From contig CABJAN010000017.1 of assembly GCA_902363515.1 (NCBI GenBank), forward strand, positions 1 through 64,000: 64,000 bases of DNA, written 5' to 3'. Each line of letters opens with the position of its first letter. The stretch's first letter is position 1. Shown here piece after piece: positions 17,336 through 26,133 of the stretch. The notes beneath the pieces were generated by a model. It was given only the letters and a program-made list of their open reading frames with translations, was not told the DNA's origin and made no database searches. Position numbers and translations under genes: made by a program. The stretch is from Bacillota bacterium (GTDB lineage Bacteria > Bacillota > Clostridia > Lachnospirales > Lachnospiraceae).

Positions 17336-19249
17336 TTATATAGTGTCGATGAGGTTACAGCCACTGATGATTCGGTTCCAGAGGTTTTCTCTTAGGGGGA
17401 GTTCCTGGGGATGAGGATAGGTTGCCTCTGCTTCCCAGTAGGGCAGGCGTTCTTGTTCCAGTTCTTCTAAGTGGGAAAGACTGCCCTGAAGGTAGGCGTT
17501 AATTCTTCGCTGGCAGCCTTTTAGGCGTGTGGCAATGCCGCCCAGTTTGATGTCTAAGAGTTCATATCCAAAAGGTTTCGCATCTTTCATCCACAGTTCT
17601 TCTCTCACCATGTGCATAGTCTGGAGATTTTCCAGAAGTCTGGGGATAACTTTCTCTGAAATTTCTTCCATGGTGGATAAGTCTTTGGAATCGTAGGCTT
17701 TCTTTAAGCGGATTCCCAGGTTGGCTTTGTCTGCCAGTACCAGAGCCAGTGCGTGGTAAAATTCAAAAAGTGAATGATATTTTTCCACAGTTGGCAATGC
17801 CTCTTCCAGTTTTTTTGCAAGATTGCCGTAATAGGATTGTGTGTCTACACCTTGTAGGTGGTAATCAAACATACCTAGCATAACATCCTGATATAGCAGA
17901 TATTTGGATGGGTTATCTGTAGCCAGATTGTTGCCTTTTCCCTGGAATAAGGAGTCAAACTCATCTAACAGCATAAAGCTGTCCAGGGATGCGTCTGTAC
18001 AGTCGGCAAAGAAACGGGCAAAGTCAGGCAGGGACAGCTCCTTGTGGAAGCACAGGCAGGCAAAAGCCATGAGTCCCGGATAAATGGCTTCCAGTGGGGT
18101 TTCTGCACCATTGTCCATCCAGCCTGTGGTGAATACTTCCTGAATGCCCTGGTTCTGACAGGCCAGAAGACCTTTGGCGGTACAGGTGATGGCTTTTTTG
18201 TAGTTTGGCGCAATACCATTCCAGTTCCACACACCGGCGGCAAATACAGTGCGGTTGGACAATTCTTTATGTACCCGCAGCATATTTTCATATACCGTTT
18301 GATTCCAGTTATAATAATCCCAATACACCAGTCCTAAATCCGGGTCCGGTTTTTTCCAGGAAGAAGTATCTGTTTCTTCATTTACTGCATAATAGCCCTT
18401 TTTTGTATTAGAGGTAATGTACATGTCGCTCCACATCATAGGCTTCCAGCCTAATTCCCGGCAGATTTCCAGCACTTTTGCGCTGTGTTCCTGAATAAGC
18501 TGTGAGCTGTCGCAGTATCCGTTTTCTTTCAGATAGTTTCCCAGACCCAGGAAAACAGCTTCGTCCATACCAATGTGAATATTACGGGTTTGGAAGCAGT
18601 CTTTTAAGGATGTGAGAATCTGGCGGATGAAATCGTATACCTGAGGACTGCCTACCTTCAGAATATCTGCGCTGTCTTTTAAAGGTTCAGCTTGAGGCCA
18701 TTTCAGATAGTTGCGAAGGTGTGCCAGAGTTTGAATACAGGGCACCAGTTCAATGCCGAAATTATGGGCATAGGCATCCAGTTCCCGGAGTTCTTCTTTT
18801 GTATAGCGTCCCCGGTAAGCGCCGAAATAAGGGAGACCGGGAACTTCGTAGGTGTCTTCTGTATAGAGAAGCAACTGGTTCATACCAGCCCTTGCCAGCA
18901 TATGAATGAGCCTTTTTACCGCCGGGACAGAAGCCGCAGCATTTCTGGAACAGTCCAGCATAAAACCGTTTTTGGTAAAGTTTGGCGTTTCTTCTACATG
19001 AAAATCTTCCTCCAGATGGTGCAGAACCATATTGAAGGCTTTGAAGAAATGAGCTGGCTCCCGGCAGGTAATAGTGCAGGAATTGCCTTCTTTTACACAG
19101 GACAGGTTTTTCTGGTCACTGACAAAGTGTACAGCAATTTCAAGCTGCGGGGCAGTGTCCAGGGAATAGTCCTGCAGGAAAAGGTTGGCTGCCTGTCGGA
19201 TATCGTCCAGGTTCAAAGTGTCAGAGTCTGTAGTGTAAGTAAGTAACAT
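17336..19249 (-). CDS. Family 20 glycoside hydrolase (beta-N-acetylhexosaminidase)
   Basis: A 637-residue cytoplasmic enzyme (no signal peptide) that removes terminal beta-linked GlcNAc or GalNAc. A small N-terminal alpha/beta domain is followed by the barrel with GFMLDCSRNA near residue 96 and the catalytic pair in HIGMDEA (Asp229-Glu230), as required for substrate-assisted catalysis. The C-terminal 200 residues are helical. Together with the neighbouring transporters it suggests handling of imported amino-sugar oligosaccharides or cell-wall fragments. It is 22 nt upstream of, and probably co-transcribed after, the MATE gene. Confidence 0.87.
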   Translation of the reverse strand: MLLTYTTDSDTLNLDDIRQAANLFLQDYSLDTAPQLEIAVHFVSDQKNLSCVKEGNSCTITCREPAHFFKAFNMVLHHLEEDFHVEETPNFTKNGFMLDCSRNAAASVPAVKRLIHMLARAGMNQLLLYTEDTYEVPGLPYFGAYRGRYTKEELRELDAYAHNFGIELVPCIQTLAHLRNYLKWPQAEPLKDSADILKVGSPQVYDFIRQILTSLKDCFQTRNIHIGMDEAVFLGLGNYLKENGYCDSSQLIQEHSAKVLEICRELGWKPMMWSDMYITSNTKKGYYAVNEETDTSSWKKPDPDLGLVYWDYYNWNQTVYENMLRVHKELSNRTVFAAGVWNWNGIAPNYKKAITCTAKGLLACQNQGIQEVFTTGWMDNGAETPLEAIYPGLMAFACLCFHKELSLPDFARFFADCTDASLDSFMLLDEFDSLFQGKGNNLATDNPSKYLLYQDVMLGMFDYHLQGVDTQSYYGNLAKKLEEALPTVEKYHSLFEFYHALALVLADKANLGIRLKKAYDSKDLSTMEEISEKVIPRLLENLQTMHMVREELWMKDAKPFGYELLDIKLGGIATRLKGCQRRINAYLQGSLSHLEELEQERLPYWEAEATYPHPQELPLRENLWNRIISGCNLIDTI

Positions 19250-19271
19250 AAGGATACCTCCTAGATAAAAT

Positions 19272-20633
19272 TTACTCCTGGTGGGTTCTGAAGAATTTTT
19301 TCTGCTCTTTGTAATAGTACAGAAGGAACAGAATGGTGGTAAGACCCCAGGAAATTGGATAACATAGTAAAATGCTGGAAACGCCCGGCCAGTGAGGCAC
19401 TACCAGGAAAATCCAGAGAATACGCAAAACGCACACGCCGCAGCAGGTCATAATCATGGGAACCAGAACATTTCCCATTCCTCTTAGGGTGCTGGAAAGA
19501 ATCTCAATGAAGATAAACAGCACATAAGAGGGTACAATTAAGCGAATGATTTTCAGACCGATTTCAATAACCTCCGGGTCTGTGGTGAAAAGCTGCAGCA
19601 GATATTTTCCCCCTAGGAGCAGTACCGCAGTTACCAGAAGGGTAGCTATGAAATCAAGGAGCAGACAGGTGGCAACGCTTTGCTTCATACGTTTATACTT
19701 TCCGGCTCCGTAATTCTGTCCGATAAAGGTGGTAATGGCTACGCTGAAAGCGCCGGAAATCATCCAATATATAGCGTCAATTTTGCCAAAGGCAGTATAG
19801 GCAGCCATGGTGCTGGTGCCCAGACTGTTAAGCGCAGACTGGACAATCATGTTGGAAGCATTGTACATCACAGACTGAAGCCCGGCGGGGAATCCAATGG
19901 TAACAATGGAAATCAGCAGGAACTTATGGAACCGAATCTGTGGAATTTCCAGACGGTAAAGATCCTTAGATTTCATTAATGCCCGGATAACCAGAACCGC
20001 GCTGACTGCTTGGGAAACTACAGTGGCAATGGCAGCGCCTGCCACGCCAAGATTCATTCCAACAACCAGAATTACATCCAGGAAAATGTTCAGGAAGCAG
20101 CATACAATTAAGAAATACAAAGGTCTGGTGGAATCACCTACCGCCCGCAAAATCGCAGAGCCTACGTTGTAAATAAAGACAAAAATAATACCTGCAAAGT
20201 AAATACGCAGATAAATAATGGAATCCTCTATGACATCTGCCGGTGTTTTCAAAAGCTCCATCATAAAGGGAGCAAGAAGGATGCCTGCTATGCTGATAAT
20301 GATTCCTCCGGCAACAGACAGGGCAGCCGCAGTGTGCAAAGTGTCATTTAATTCCTTCTCTTTTTTTGCTCCGTAATAACGGGCAATAATGACCGTAGCG
20401 CCGGACGCAAGACCAACGAAGAAGTTTACCAGCAGGTTTACCATCTGTCCGGTAGAACCGCCTACCGCGGCCAGAGCTCTGGTTCCCACAAAACGTCCTA
20501 CTACTACAGCGTCTGCAGTGTTATAAAGCTGCTGAAACAGTGTTCCCAGCATAATAGGAAAAAAGAAAAATAAAAGTTGTTTCCAGATTACACCCTCTGT
20601 AATTTGATTTACAGATGTGTCCTTGTTTTTCAA
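19272..20633 (-). CDS. MATE family efflux transporter
   Basis: A 453-residue membrane exporter with twelve predicted helices and the two-fold MatE repeat, for example PIMLGTLFQQLYNTADAVVV near the N-terminus and the related GFPAGLQSVMYNASNMIVQS in the second half. MATE proteins use Na+ or H+ gradients to export cationic drugs or metabolites. The start codon is TTG at 20633, supported by GGAGGG about 6 nt upstream. The natural substrate is unknown. Confidence 0.9.
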   Translation of the reverse strand: MKNKDTSVNQITEGVIWKQLLFFFFPIMLGTLFQQLYNTADAVVVGRFVGTRALAAVGGSTGQMVNLLVNFFVGLASGATVIIARYYGAKKEKELNDTLHTAAALSVAGGIIISIAGILLAPFMMELLKTPADVIEDSIIYLRIYFAGIIFVFIYNVGSAILRAVGDSTRPLYFLIVCCFLNIFLDVILVVGMNLGVAGAAIATVVSQAVSAVLVIRALMKSKDLYRLEIPQIRFHKFLLISIVTIGFPAGLQSVMYNASNMIVQSALNSLGTSTMAAYTAFGKIDAIYWMISGAFSVAITTFIGQNYGAGKYKRMKQSVATCLLLDFIATLLVTAVLLLGGKYLLQLFTTDPEVIEIGLKIIRLIVPSYVLFIFIEILSSTLRGMGNVLVPMIMTCCGVCVLRILWIFLVVPHWPGVSSILLCYPISWGLTTILFLLYYYKEQKKFFRTHQE

Positions 20634-20796
20634 TGAAATCCCTCCTCAGTTTGTAGAATCTGTCTATCTTCATATATAGCACAGACTTTTGAAAATGTCG
20701 ATAATATTTTACTATTTTTTGGTGTCTCATATGGTATTCTGGAAATAGCAAAATGGGGCATTATATAATGGAAAAATAGAATAGGAGGAAGGTATT

Positions 20797-21582
20797 ATGA
20801 AGATGCGGATTCGCAGAGCAGACCCGGCAGGGAATATCACGATTTTTGTCATGGATCAGGCAGAAAGAAAGGATTATGCAGCTATTTCCAGGCAGCTTTT
20901 GGTGCGGGAGGATTTAGGTGCAGAACAGGTGGGATTTGTAGAGAAAAATGCAGATGGAACCACTCATATGCAGATGATGGGCGGGGAATTCTGTGGGAAT
21001 GCCACCAGAAGTTTTGGTTATCTTATGAGCATGTTGTCTGAGGAGAAGCCAGAAGAAATAACCGTAGATGTCAGCGGCAGCGCAGAGCTTTTAAAGGCAG
21101 AGGTGGATTTGGACAAGGGCACCAGCAGAACCCAGATGCCTCTGCCACAGGATATTGTGACCCTGCCGCCCATTCAGGGGGAGCAATATAAAATGGTAGT
21201 GTTTGAAGGTGTGTGCCACATTATTGTGGAAGATGCGCCAAAAAGCCAGGAATTTGTCAATGAGGTGATTGCAGAGGCTGAGAAAATCCTGGATTGTGAC
21301 GCTTATGGTGTTATGTTCCTGGAAGGGGAGAAGATGACGCCGGTGGTTTATGTGAGGGAAACAGGCTCCATGGTATGGGAAAGCAGTTGTGGAAGCGGCA
21401 GTATGGGGGCTGCTGTTTATCTTTCCAGAGAAAAAGACAATGGAACATATGTCTATGAGCTTCACCAGCCGGGAGGCATGATAGAAGCTACCGTAGAGAA
21501 AAAAGGCGGAAAGACCGTTCAGTGCAAAATGGGCGGTCCGGTTGAGATTTCAGAGGAGATGACAGTAGAAATTACATGGTAA
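20797..21582 (+). CDS. DapF-superfamily amino-acid racemase (CntK-like)
   Basis: A 261-residue cofactor-independent racemase/epimerase. Both catalytic cysteines of the two-base mechanism are present: GGEFCGNATRS (Cys66) and ESSCGSGSMGA (Cys198). The GGEFCGNA pattern looks more like the staphylopine histidine racemase CntK group than true diaminopimelate epimerase, which has xMCGNGxR. No nicotianamine synthase-like or opine dehydrogenase genes are nearby, so a metallophore pathway is not supported. It overlaps the following peptidase gene by 7 nt. The substrate is unknown. Confidence 0.75.
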   Translation: MKMRIRRADPAGNITIFVMDQAERKDYAAISRQLLVREDLGAEQVGFVEKNADGTTHMQMMGGEFCGNATRSFGYLMSMLSEEKPEEITVDVSGSAELLKAEVDLDKGTSRTQMPLPQDIVTLPPIQGEQYKMVVFEGVCHIIVEDAPKSQEFVNEVIAEAEKILDCDAYGVMFLEGEKMTPVVYVRETGSMVWESSCGSGSMGAAVYLSREKDNGTYVYELHQPGGMIEATVEKKGGKTVQCKMGGPVEISEEMTVEITW

Positions 21583-22265
21583 AATTAAAACATACTTATA
21601 TACAAGTACGAAAAAATGGAAAACCATCCTATGGAGGGAATCAGGCATGGGGTCAGGACGCCGCTATGAAAAAGTATGGCTGTGGTGTCATTGCCGGAGC
21701 AGATTTGCTTTTGTATCTTAGTTTACATAAAAAAGCCTGCTTTGGGACAGGGAAATTTCCGAAAAAGACAGATACAGGAAGTATAGAAGAACAAGCGTAT
21801 GAGGAATTTGTGCAGCATATGAGGCGCAGATATTTTCCAGTGATTCCCGGCCTTGGAATGCCCTGGTGGATGCTGATTCTTGGACTTAACCGGTATTTCT
21901 GGAAAAACCGTATACCTCTCCTGGCATCTTTTGGAGTACGTGACAGAAACTTCATCAAAAGAATTCGGGCAATGATGGCACACGATATCCCAGTTATACT
22001 GGCAATAGGCCCTAACTTCCCTCTTCCCTTAAAACGCCATAAGCTGGCTTTTTATGAAAAAAGGGGAGAAAAGTACCAGGAAGTCTGTAGGACAGCAGCG
22101 CACTTTGTCACCATCACCGGGATTTCAGGTGAATGGCTGGAGATTTCCTCCTGGGGCAGACCATACTATATCTGCCTCCAGGAGTACCGGGAATATGTGC
22201 GAAAGCACAGTTGCCCTTTGGTGAGTAATATTATTTACATAAGAAAAAGACGGGTTACAAGGTGA
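21576..22265 (+). CDS. C39-like (papain-fold) cysteine peptidase domain protein
   Basis: A 229-residue protein without a signal peptide. It shows the C39-like pattern KYGCGVIAGADLLLYL (nucleophile Cys36), TAAHFVTITGI (His176) and EISSWGRPYYI (191-198, the usual third-site region). Residues about 93-110 are hydrophobic and tryptophan-rich. The ATG lies inside the last codons of the racemase gene, so the two are coupled. It may be a peptidase, an amidase or an inactive relative. The 3' end overlaps the convergent VWA gene by 11 nt. Confidence 0.65.
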   Translation: MVKLKHTYIQVRKNGKPSYGGNQAWGQDAAMKKYGCGVIAGADLLLYLSLHKKACFGTGKFPKKTDTGSIEEQAYEEFVQHMRRRYFPVIPGLGMPWWMLILGLNRYFWKNRIPLLASFGVRDRNFIKRIRAMMAHDIPVILAIGPNFPLPLKRHKLAFYEKRGEKYQEVCRTAAHFVTITGISGEWLEISSWGRPYYICLQEYREYVRKHSCPLVSNIIYIRKRRVTR

Positions 22266-24015
22266 TTTGTTTTCGCAGATATCTGCCTACTACATTGGCA
22301 AAATTGGAGATATCCCGGATATAGGCAAAGTCTTTGCCAAAGATGCGTTTTTCTGCCTGTAAATCCTCTTCCTCTCCGGCAAAAACTCCCAGAACGGAGA
22401 TTTTCCGGTTTCTGAGTTTGCGGATTTCGGTGGCAGTGTCTTTCACTGCATATTCCAGGCAGTAAGGCTCTTTTTTCTTAGGTGCCTCTGTCTTTTTCCG
22501 GTATTTCACAGCATCCTGCCCTGCGATAATATCATTTGGTTTTCCGTCACTTAATACAATGAGAATCTTATTTTCTTCCGGACGGGCATCCAGGCTGTGT
22601 GCGGCTGCCCGCACAGCCAGTCCGTCCCGGTTGTTGGCAGAACCGTAAAATTCAAAAATCCGTTCATTCACTTCTCTGCCGTCTTCATAATCCCGAAATT
22701 CATTTAAGACCGTATAAGCGCCAAAAGTACAGAAACTTACAACCCGGTGGGGGATCTGTACAATGCTCAGTGCTTCGCTAATTATATAAGCCTGGAGGGC
22801 GACAAATCCCTGGCGGCTTTGCTGGGAACCGCTGGCATCAATTAACACTTCTACTACAAAATCAGTCTGGTCACCCAGAACTTCCCGCTGGAAGAGCCGG
22901 CGGTTTTCTGTGCGGTTGAGATTCCACAGTTTGTTTGGACAGATTTGTCCGTACTCACTGCTGCAGATTTCCCGTTCTGTTCTGGTAAGGAGAGCCCGGC
23001 GAAGGGTATTTGCCAGAACCTGGATATTCTGTCTTGTTACCAGTTGGTTACTTTTGAGAAGCCGCAGGTTTTCTTCTTTGATATTTTTTACATAAGCGGT
23101 TTTTGCATTTTTTTCTGACTGGCTATGAAGAAGCCCTTTGGTAAGATGGAGGCGGCAGTTCTTGTGAATGCCAGTGCAAAGCTGGGAATTAAGGGCAGAC
23201 TGCTCCTGACGGGTAAGGCAGGATTTTCCGTAATTTCGTTCCATATATTCAGCCATGCGGTTCACGGAATCCTGATCCAGCACAATAACGCTGGATTTTG
23301 GACGTTTCATTTTGCCATTGTCCTGGGCGTCCACATGTCCGCTGAAAATATTCACAGGATGATTCTGGGCGTCCTGGGAATCCTCAAGGCCGGATTTCTT
23401 GTCTGTATACTCTTTTTTATTTTCGTCGTAATTCTTTACATGTCGGGACAATCCTTTAAACTGTCTGGCAAAGCCCTTTGCATAAGCCATATGATAAATT
23501 TTTTCCAGACACAGGCAGATATCCATGGTGGAAGAAGTGTTTTCCAGAGAAACAATCTTTTCCAGAATTTCTTGAATCCGGGGAGGCGCAGGCTGTTTGT
23601 ACACCACATACTCCAGATAGCAGCCTTCAATATATTCCCAGTCCGTGTGGGACAGGCGGAAGGCATCTTTTTCCAGAGTGTCCAGGAAAGCTTTTTTACG
23701 GATATTCAAAATTCCTTTGCGTTCTTTGGACGCCTTTTTCCATATGGCGCTGTCAATACAGAGCTTTCCAAGGCACTGTAGGACAGAAGGCTCCAGCCCC
23801 TGATACACCTTTTTGGTGAAAAAGCGGTTAAAAGCTTTGGAATCAAAATATTTCTCAAAACATCCTTTTTCAATAGCGTGATAAAAAGCAATATAAGGAG
23901 ATTTTTCAAAAAGGCGTTCGTCCAGTTCTTCCGGAGAAATTTCCAGGTCATAGTTCCCGCTTACGGTCCATATGAGATTTTCCAGTCTGGTTTGTACATC
24001 CAGAGAATGTTCCAT
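22255..24015 (-). CDS. VWA-domain protein, partner of a MoxR-type AAA+ ATPase
   Basis: A 586-residue protein with a long helical N-terminal region and a C-terminal von Willebrand A domain. The metal-ion site is visible as DASGS (393-397), with later threonine/aspartate positions in VLSDGKPNDI. The layout resembles NorD/CobT/CbbO-type partners of MoxR ATPases, which together remodel or load metal into a target protein. The AAA+ gene is directly upstream in the same operon (18 nt gap). No client protein is evident next to the pair. Confidence 0.82.
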   Translation of the reverse strand: MEHSLDVQTRLENLIWTVSGNYDLEISPEELDERLFEKSPYIAFYHAIEKGCFEKYFDSKAFNRFFTKKVYQGLEPSVLQCLGKLCIDSAIWKKASKERKGILNIRKKAFLDTLEKDAFRLSHTDWEYIEGCYLEYVVYKQPAPPRIQEILEKIVSLENTSSTMDICLCLEKIYHMAYAKGFARQFKGLSRHVKNYDENKKEYTDKKSGLEDSQDAQNHPVNIFSGHVDAQDNGKMKRPKSSVIVLDQDSVNRMAEYMERNYGKSCLTRQEQSALNSQLCTGIHKNCRLHLTKGLLHSQSEKNAKTAYVKNIKEENLRLLKSNQLVTRQNIQVLANTLRRALLTRTEREICSSEYGQICPNKLWNLNRTENRRLFQREVLGDQTDFVVEVLIDASGSQQSRQGFVALQAYIISEALSIVQIPHRVVSFCTFGAYTVLNEFRDYEDGREVNERIFEFYGSANNRDGLAVRAAAHSLDARPEENKILIVLSDGKPNDIIAGQDAVKYRKKTEAPKKKEPYCLEYAVKDTATEIRKLRNRKISVLGVFAGEEEDLQAEKRIFGKDFAYIRDISNFANVVGRYLRKQITL

Positions 24016-24033
24016 ATGCTCAGGCCCCCTTTA

Positions 24034-24933
24034 TTACTGGTTTTGGAATACATCACTGCTGGTCCAGTCATCCGGAATTCTGGTCATCACAATATCCCGA
24101 ATCAACTCCCGCTCAAAGCTGTCAAAGCATTTATTGGTAATTCCCATATCAATGGCGTCAGCAGGGTAAAGTCCACCAAACATCAGGCGTACAGCGCCAA
24201 TCAATCCGCGCAAATCCACAGCTTTTGTGGAAATTTCCCCGTTTTTGGCTTTTAACTGCAAATCCAGGAATAAACCGGAAAACTGTTCCAGGGCATCTGG
24301 ATGGATGGTGGGGAAAATACTGGTGAGAATCTGTTCCAGTCGCTCTTTGGTAAGGGACGGCATATTAATAACCATGAAGCGGGATACCAGGGCTTCATTT
24401 AATTCTTTGGTTCCTGCATAGCCATAGTTCATAGTTGCAATAAACCGGGTGGCAGGGTGAAGCTGAATCCGGTCATAACCGGGAACGTCCATAATGCGGC
24501 GGTAGTCCAGGGTAGCGTGAAGCACGGAAACCGCGTCATTTTTTGCCATATTGATTTCATCCAGAATACCAAAGCCTCCGTACTGGGCACACTGATAAAT
24601 AGGACCCTTGCGAAGCTGAACTTCATTATTCTTAAAAGTATCTGTGCCGATGAGGCTGCTGCTGTCAGTGTTTACGTGGAAAGAAATATTGTAAATGGGT
24701 CTGCCAAAAATCCATGCCAGATTTTCAGCCAGCACATTTTTGCCGGTGGCTTTGTCTCCACAGAGAAGCAGATTTTCTCCTTCTAACAGTGCAGTGACTG
24801 CTTTTTCCAGAATATCCGTACCATAAAAGGGCATGGACGGTTTTGTAAGCCTGGAGGCTGCTTCCTTCTCAGTTGGATACATGGACTTAAAGGTATCAAT
24901 ACGTGCCTGTAAGGCAGGATTTAATTTCATCAT
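24034..24933 (-). CDS. MoxR-family AAA+ ATPase
   Basis: A 299-residue AAA+ ATPase of the MoxR/NorQ/CbbQ group. Walker A is GDKATGKN (59-66) and Walker B is GILDEIN (122-128), followed by FIATMNYGYAGTKELNEAL and the arginine finger region VSRF. The frame is open upstream to 25110, but a pair of ATG codons at 24933 and 24930, 5 nt after AAGAGG, marks the start. It works with the downstream VWA protein. The gene is divergent from adenosine deaminase. Confidence 0.87.
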   Translation of the reverse strand: MMKLNPALQARIDTFKSMYPTEKEAASRLTKPSMPFYGTDILEKAVTALLEGENLLLCGDKATGKNVLAENLAWIFGRPIYNISFHVNTDSSSLIGTDTFKNNEVQLRKGPIYQCAQYGGFGILDEINMAKNDAVSVLHATLDYRRIMDVPGYDRIQLHPATRFIATMNYGYAGTKELNEALVSRFMVINMPSLTKERLEQILTSIFPTIHPDALEQFSGLFLDLQLKAKNGEISTKAVDLRGLIGAVRLMFGGLYPADAIDMGITNKCFDSFERELIRDIVMTRIPDDWTSSDVFQNQ

Positions 24934-25089
24934 AAGAACCTCTTTTCTTGGGTGCTGGATTTTCGTGATTCTATTGGTTAGTATAACGCAAAAAGAGGGA
25001 AAAACATAGGGATTTTTCGTTAGTTTCATGATAAAATGAGCTTTAGTAAGTAAGAATAGGATTTGAGATATGAGAAAGGAGCATGGTAT

Positions 25090-26016
25090 ATGTATGATTT
25101 GCATTGTCATTTAGATGGTTCCCTGTCTGAGGAATGTATCAGGAGTCTGGCAGAGGAAGCGGGAATTTCCCTGGAAGGGCTGGACTTGTCGAGAGAACTT
25201 CGGGCAGATGCAGACTGTAAAAGTCTGGCTGAATACTTGACAAAGTTTGATTTGCCGCTGAAATGTCTGGTTTCAGAGGAGGGTTTTGCCAGGGCGGTTC
25301 TGGATGTGATGAAAACTGCGGCAGCAGAGCAGGTGACTTACCTGGAAATTCGTTTTGCTCCTATGCTTTCAGTGACAGAAAACTTATCTGCAAGAGAGAT
25401 TATAGAAGGCGCCCTAAAAGGACTTTCCATGGGAAAGAAGCAGTATGGAATGGACGGAAATCTGATTCTTTGCGGCATGCGGCACATGCCTGTGGAGGTG
25501 AATACCAGGCTGGTGGAAACTGCGGCAGAGTATTATGGCTATGGAGTCTGCGCTGTGGATTTGGCAGGGGATGAAGCTGCCTTTCCGGTAAGGAAACAGG
25601 CAGGCATGTTTAAGCGGGCAAAAGAGCTGAGTATTCCTTTTACCATTCATGCAGGGGAATGTGGAAGCGCCCAGAGTATCTGGGATGCCATAGAACTTGG
25701 AGCTTCCAGAATCGGACATGGAATCGCTGCGGCAAAGGATGAAACCCTGATGCGATACTGCGCGGAACATGAGATTCCTTTTGAAATGTGTCCGGTGAGC
25801 AATCTTCAGACAAAAGCAGTGAAATCCATGGAGGAATATCCTTTTCTCAAATTCCTGGAAGCGGGAATACCGGTGACCATTAATACAGACAATAGAACGG
25901 TAAGCAATACCAGTCTGACAAGGGAACTGGAGCTTTTGCAGGGGTATTATGAAATGGGAGACAAGGTGATAGAGAAATTAATGGACAATGCCCGGAGGGC
26001 GGCGTTCACTGGTTGA
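25090..26016 (+). CDS. add: Adenosine deaminase family protein
   Basis: A 308-residue metal-dependent deaminase that converts adenosine to inosine. The zinc-binding HxH is at the very start (DLHCHLDGSLS, His5 and His7). The catalytic block FTIHAGECGSAQSIWDAIELG and the later RIGHGIA, EMCPVSN and INTDNRTVSNT motifs follow. I use the ATG at 25090, about 8 nt after AAAGGAG. The protein is a little short for the family (330-350) but contains every recognised motif. Adenine or 6-aminodeoxyfutalosine deaminase activity cannot be excluded. Confidence 0.85.
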   Translation: MYDLHCHLDGSLSEECIRSLAEEAGISLEGLDLSRELRADADCKSLAEYLTKFDLPLKCLVSEEGFARAVLDVMKTAAAEQVTYLEIRFAPMLSVTENLSAREIIEGALKGLSMGKKQYGMDGNLILCGMRHMPVEVNTRLVETAAEYYGYGVCAVDLAGDEAAFPVRKQAGMFKRAKELSIPFTIHAGECGSAQSIWDAIELGASRIGHGIAAAKDETLMRYCAEHEIPFEMCPVSNLQTKAVKSMEEYPFLKFLEAGIPVTINTDNRTVSNTSLTRELELLQGYYEMGDKVIEKLMDNARRAAFTG

Positions 26017-26040
26017 CATGAAAATGGCTTTCGTGATAAA

Positions 26041-26099
26041 CTAATCGTACAATTACTAATTGTTTAATAAGTAATTGTACGATTAGTAATTATACAATT
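26041..26099. promoter_or_regulatory. 17-bp perfect inverted repeat and tandem 15-bp repeat
   Basis: ctaatcgtacaattact (26041-26057) is the exact inverse of 26070-26086, separated by 12 nt. The right arm agtaattgtacgatt (26070-26084) is followed without a gap by agtaattatacaatt (26085-26099), identical at 13 of 15 positions. So three copies of one unit occur, one inverted and two direct, 35 bp ahead of the ATPase/DUF234 start. This looks like a multi-site operator. The T-poor flanks argue against a terminator. Confidence 0.7.
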
Positions 26100-26133
26100 C
26101 CTGAAATGAGAAAGTATACCAGGGGGAATGGAT

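Noticed and set aside
20797..21582. Staphylopine-type metallophore cluster suggested by the CntK-like racemase and a nearby Opp importer
   Set aside because: No nicotianamine synthase-like (CntL) or opine dehydrogenase (CntM) gene is present, and the opp operon is separated by other transcription units.
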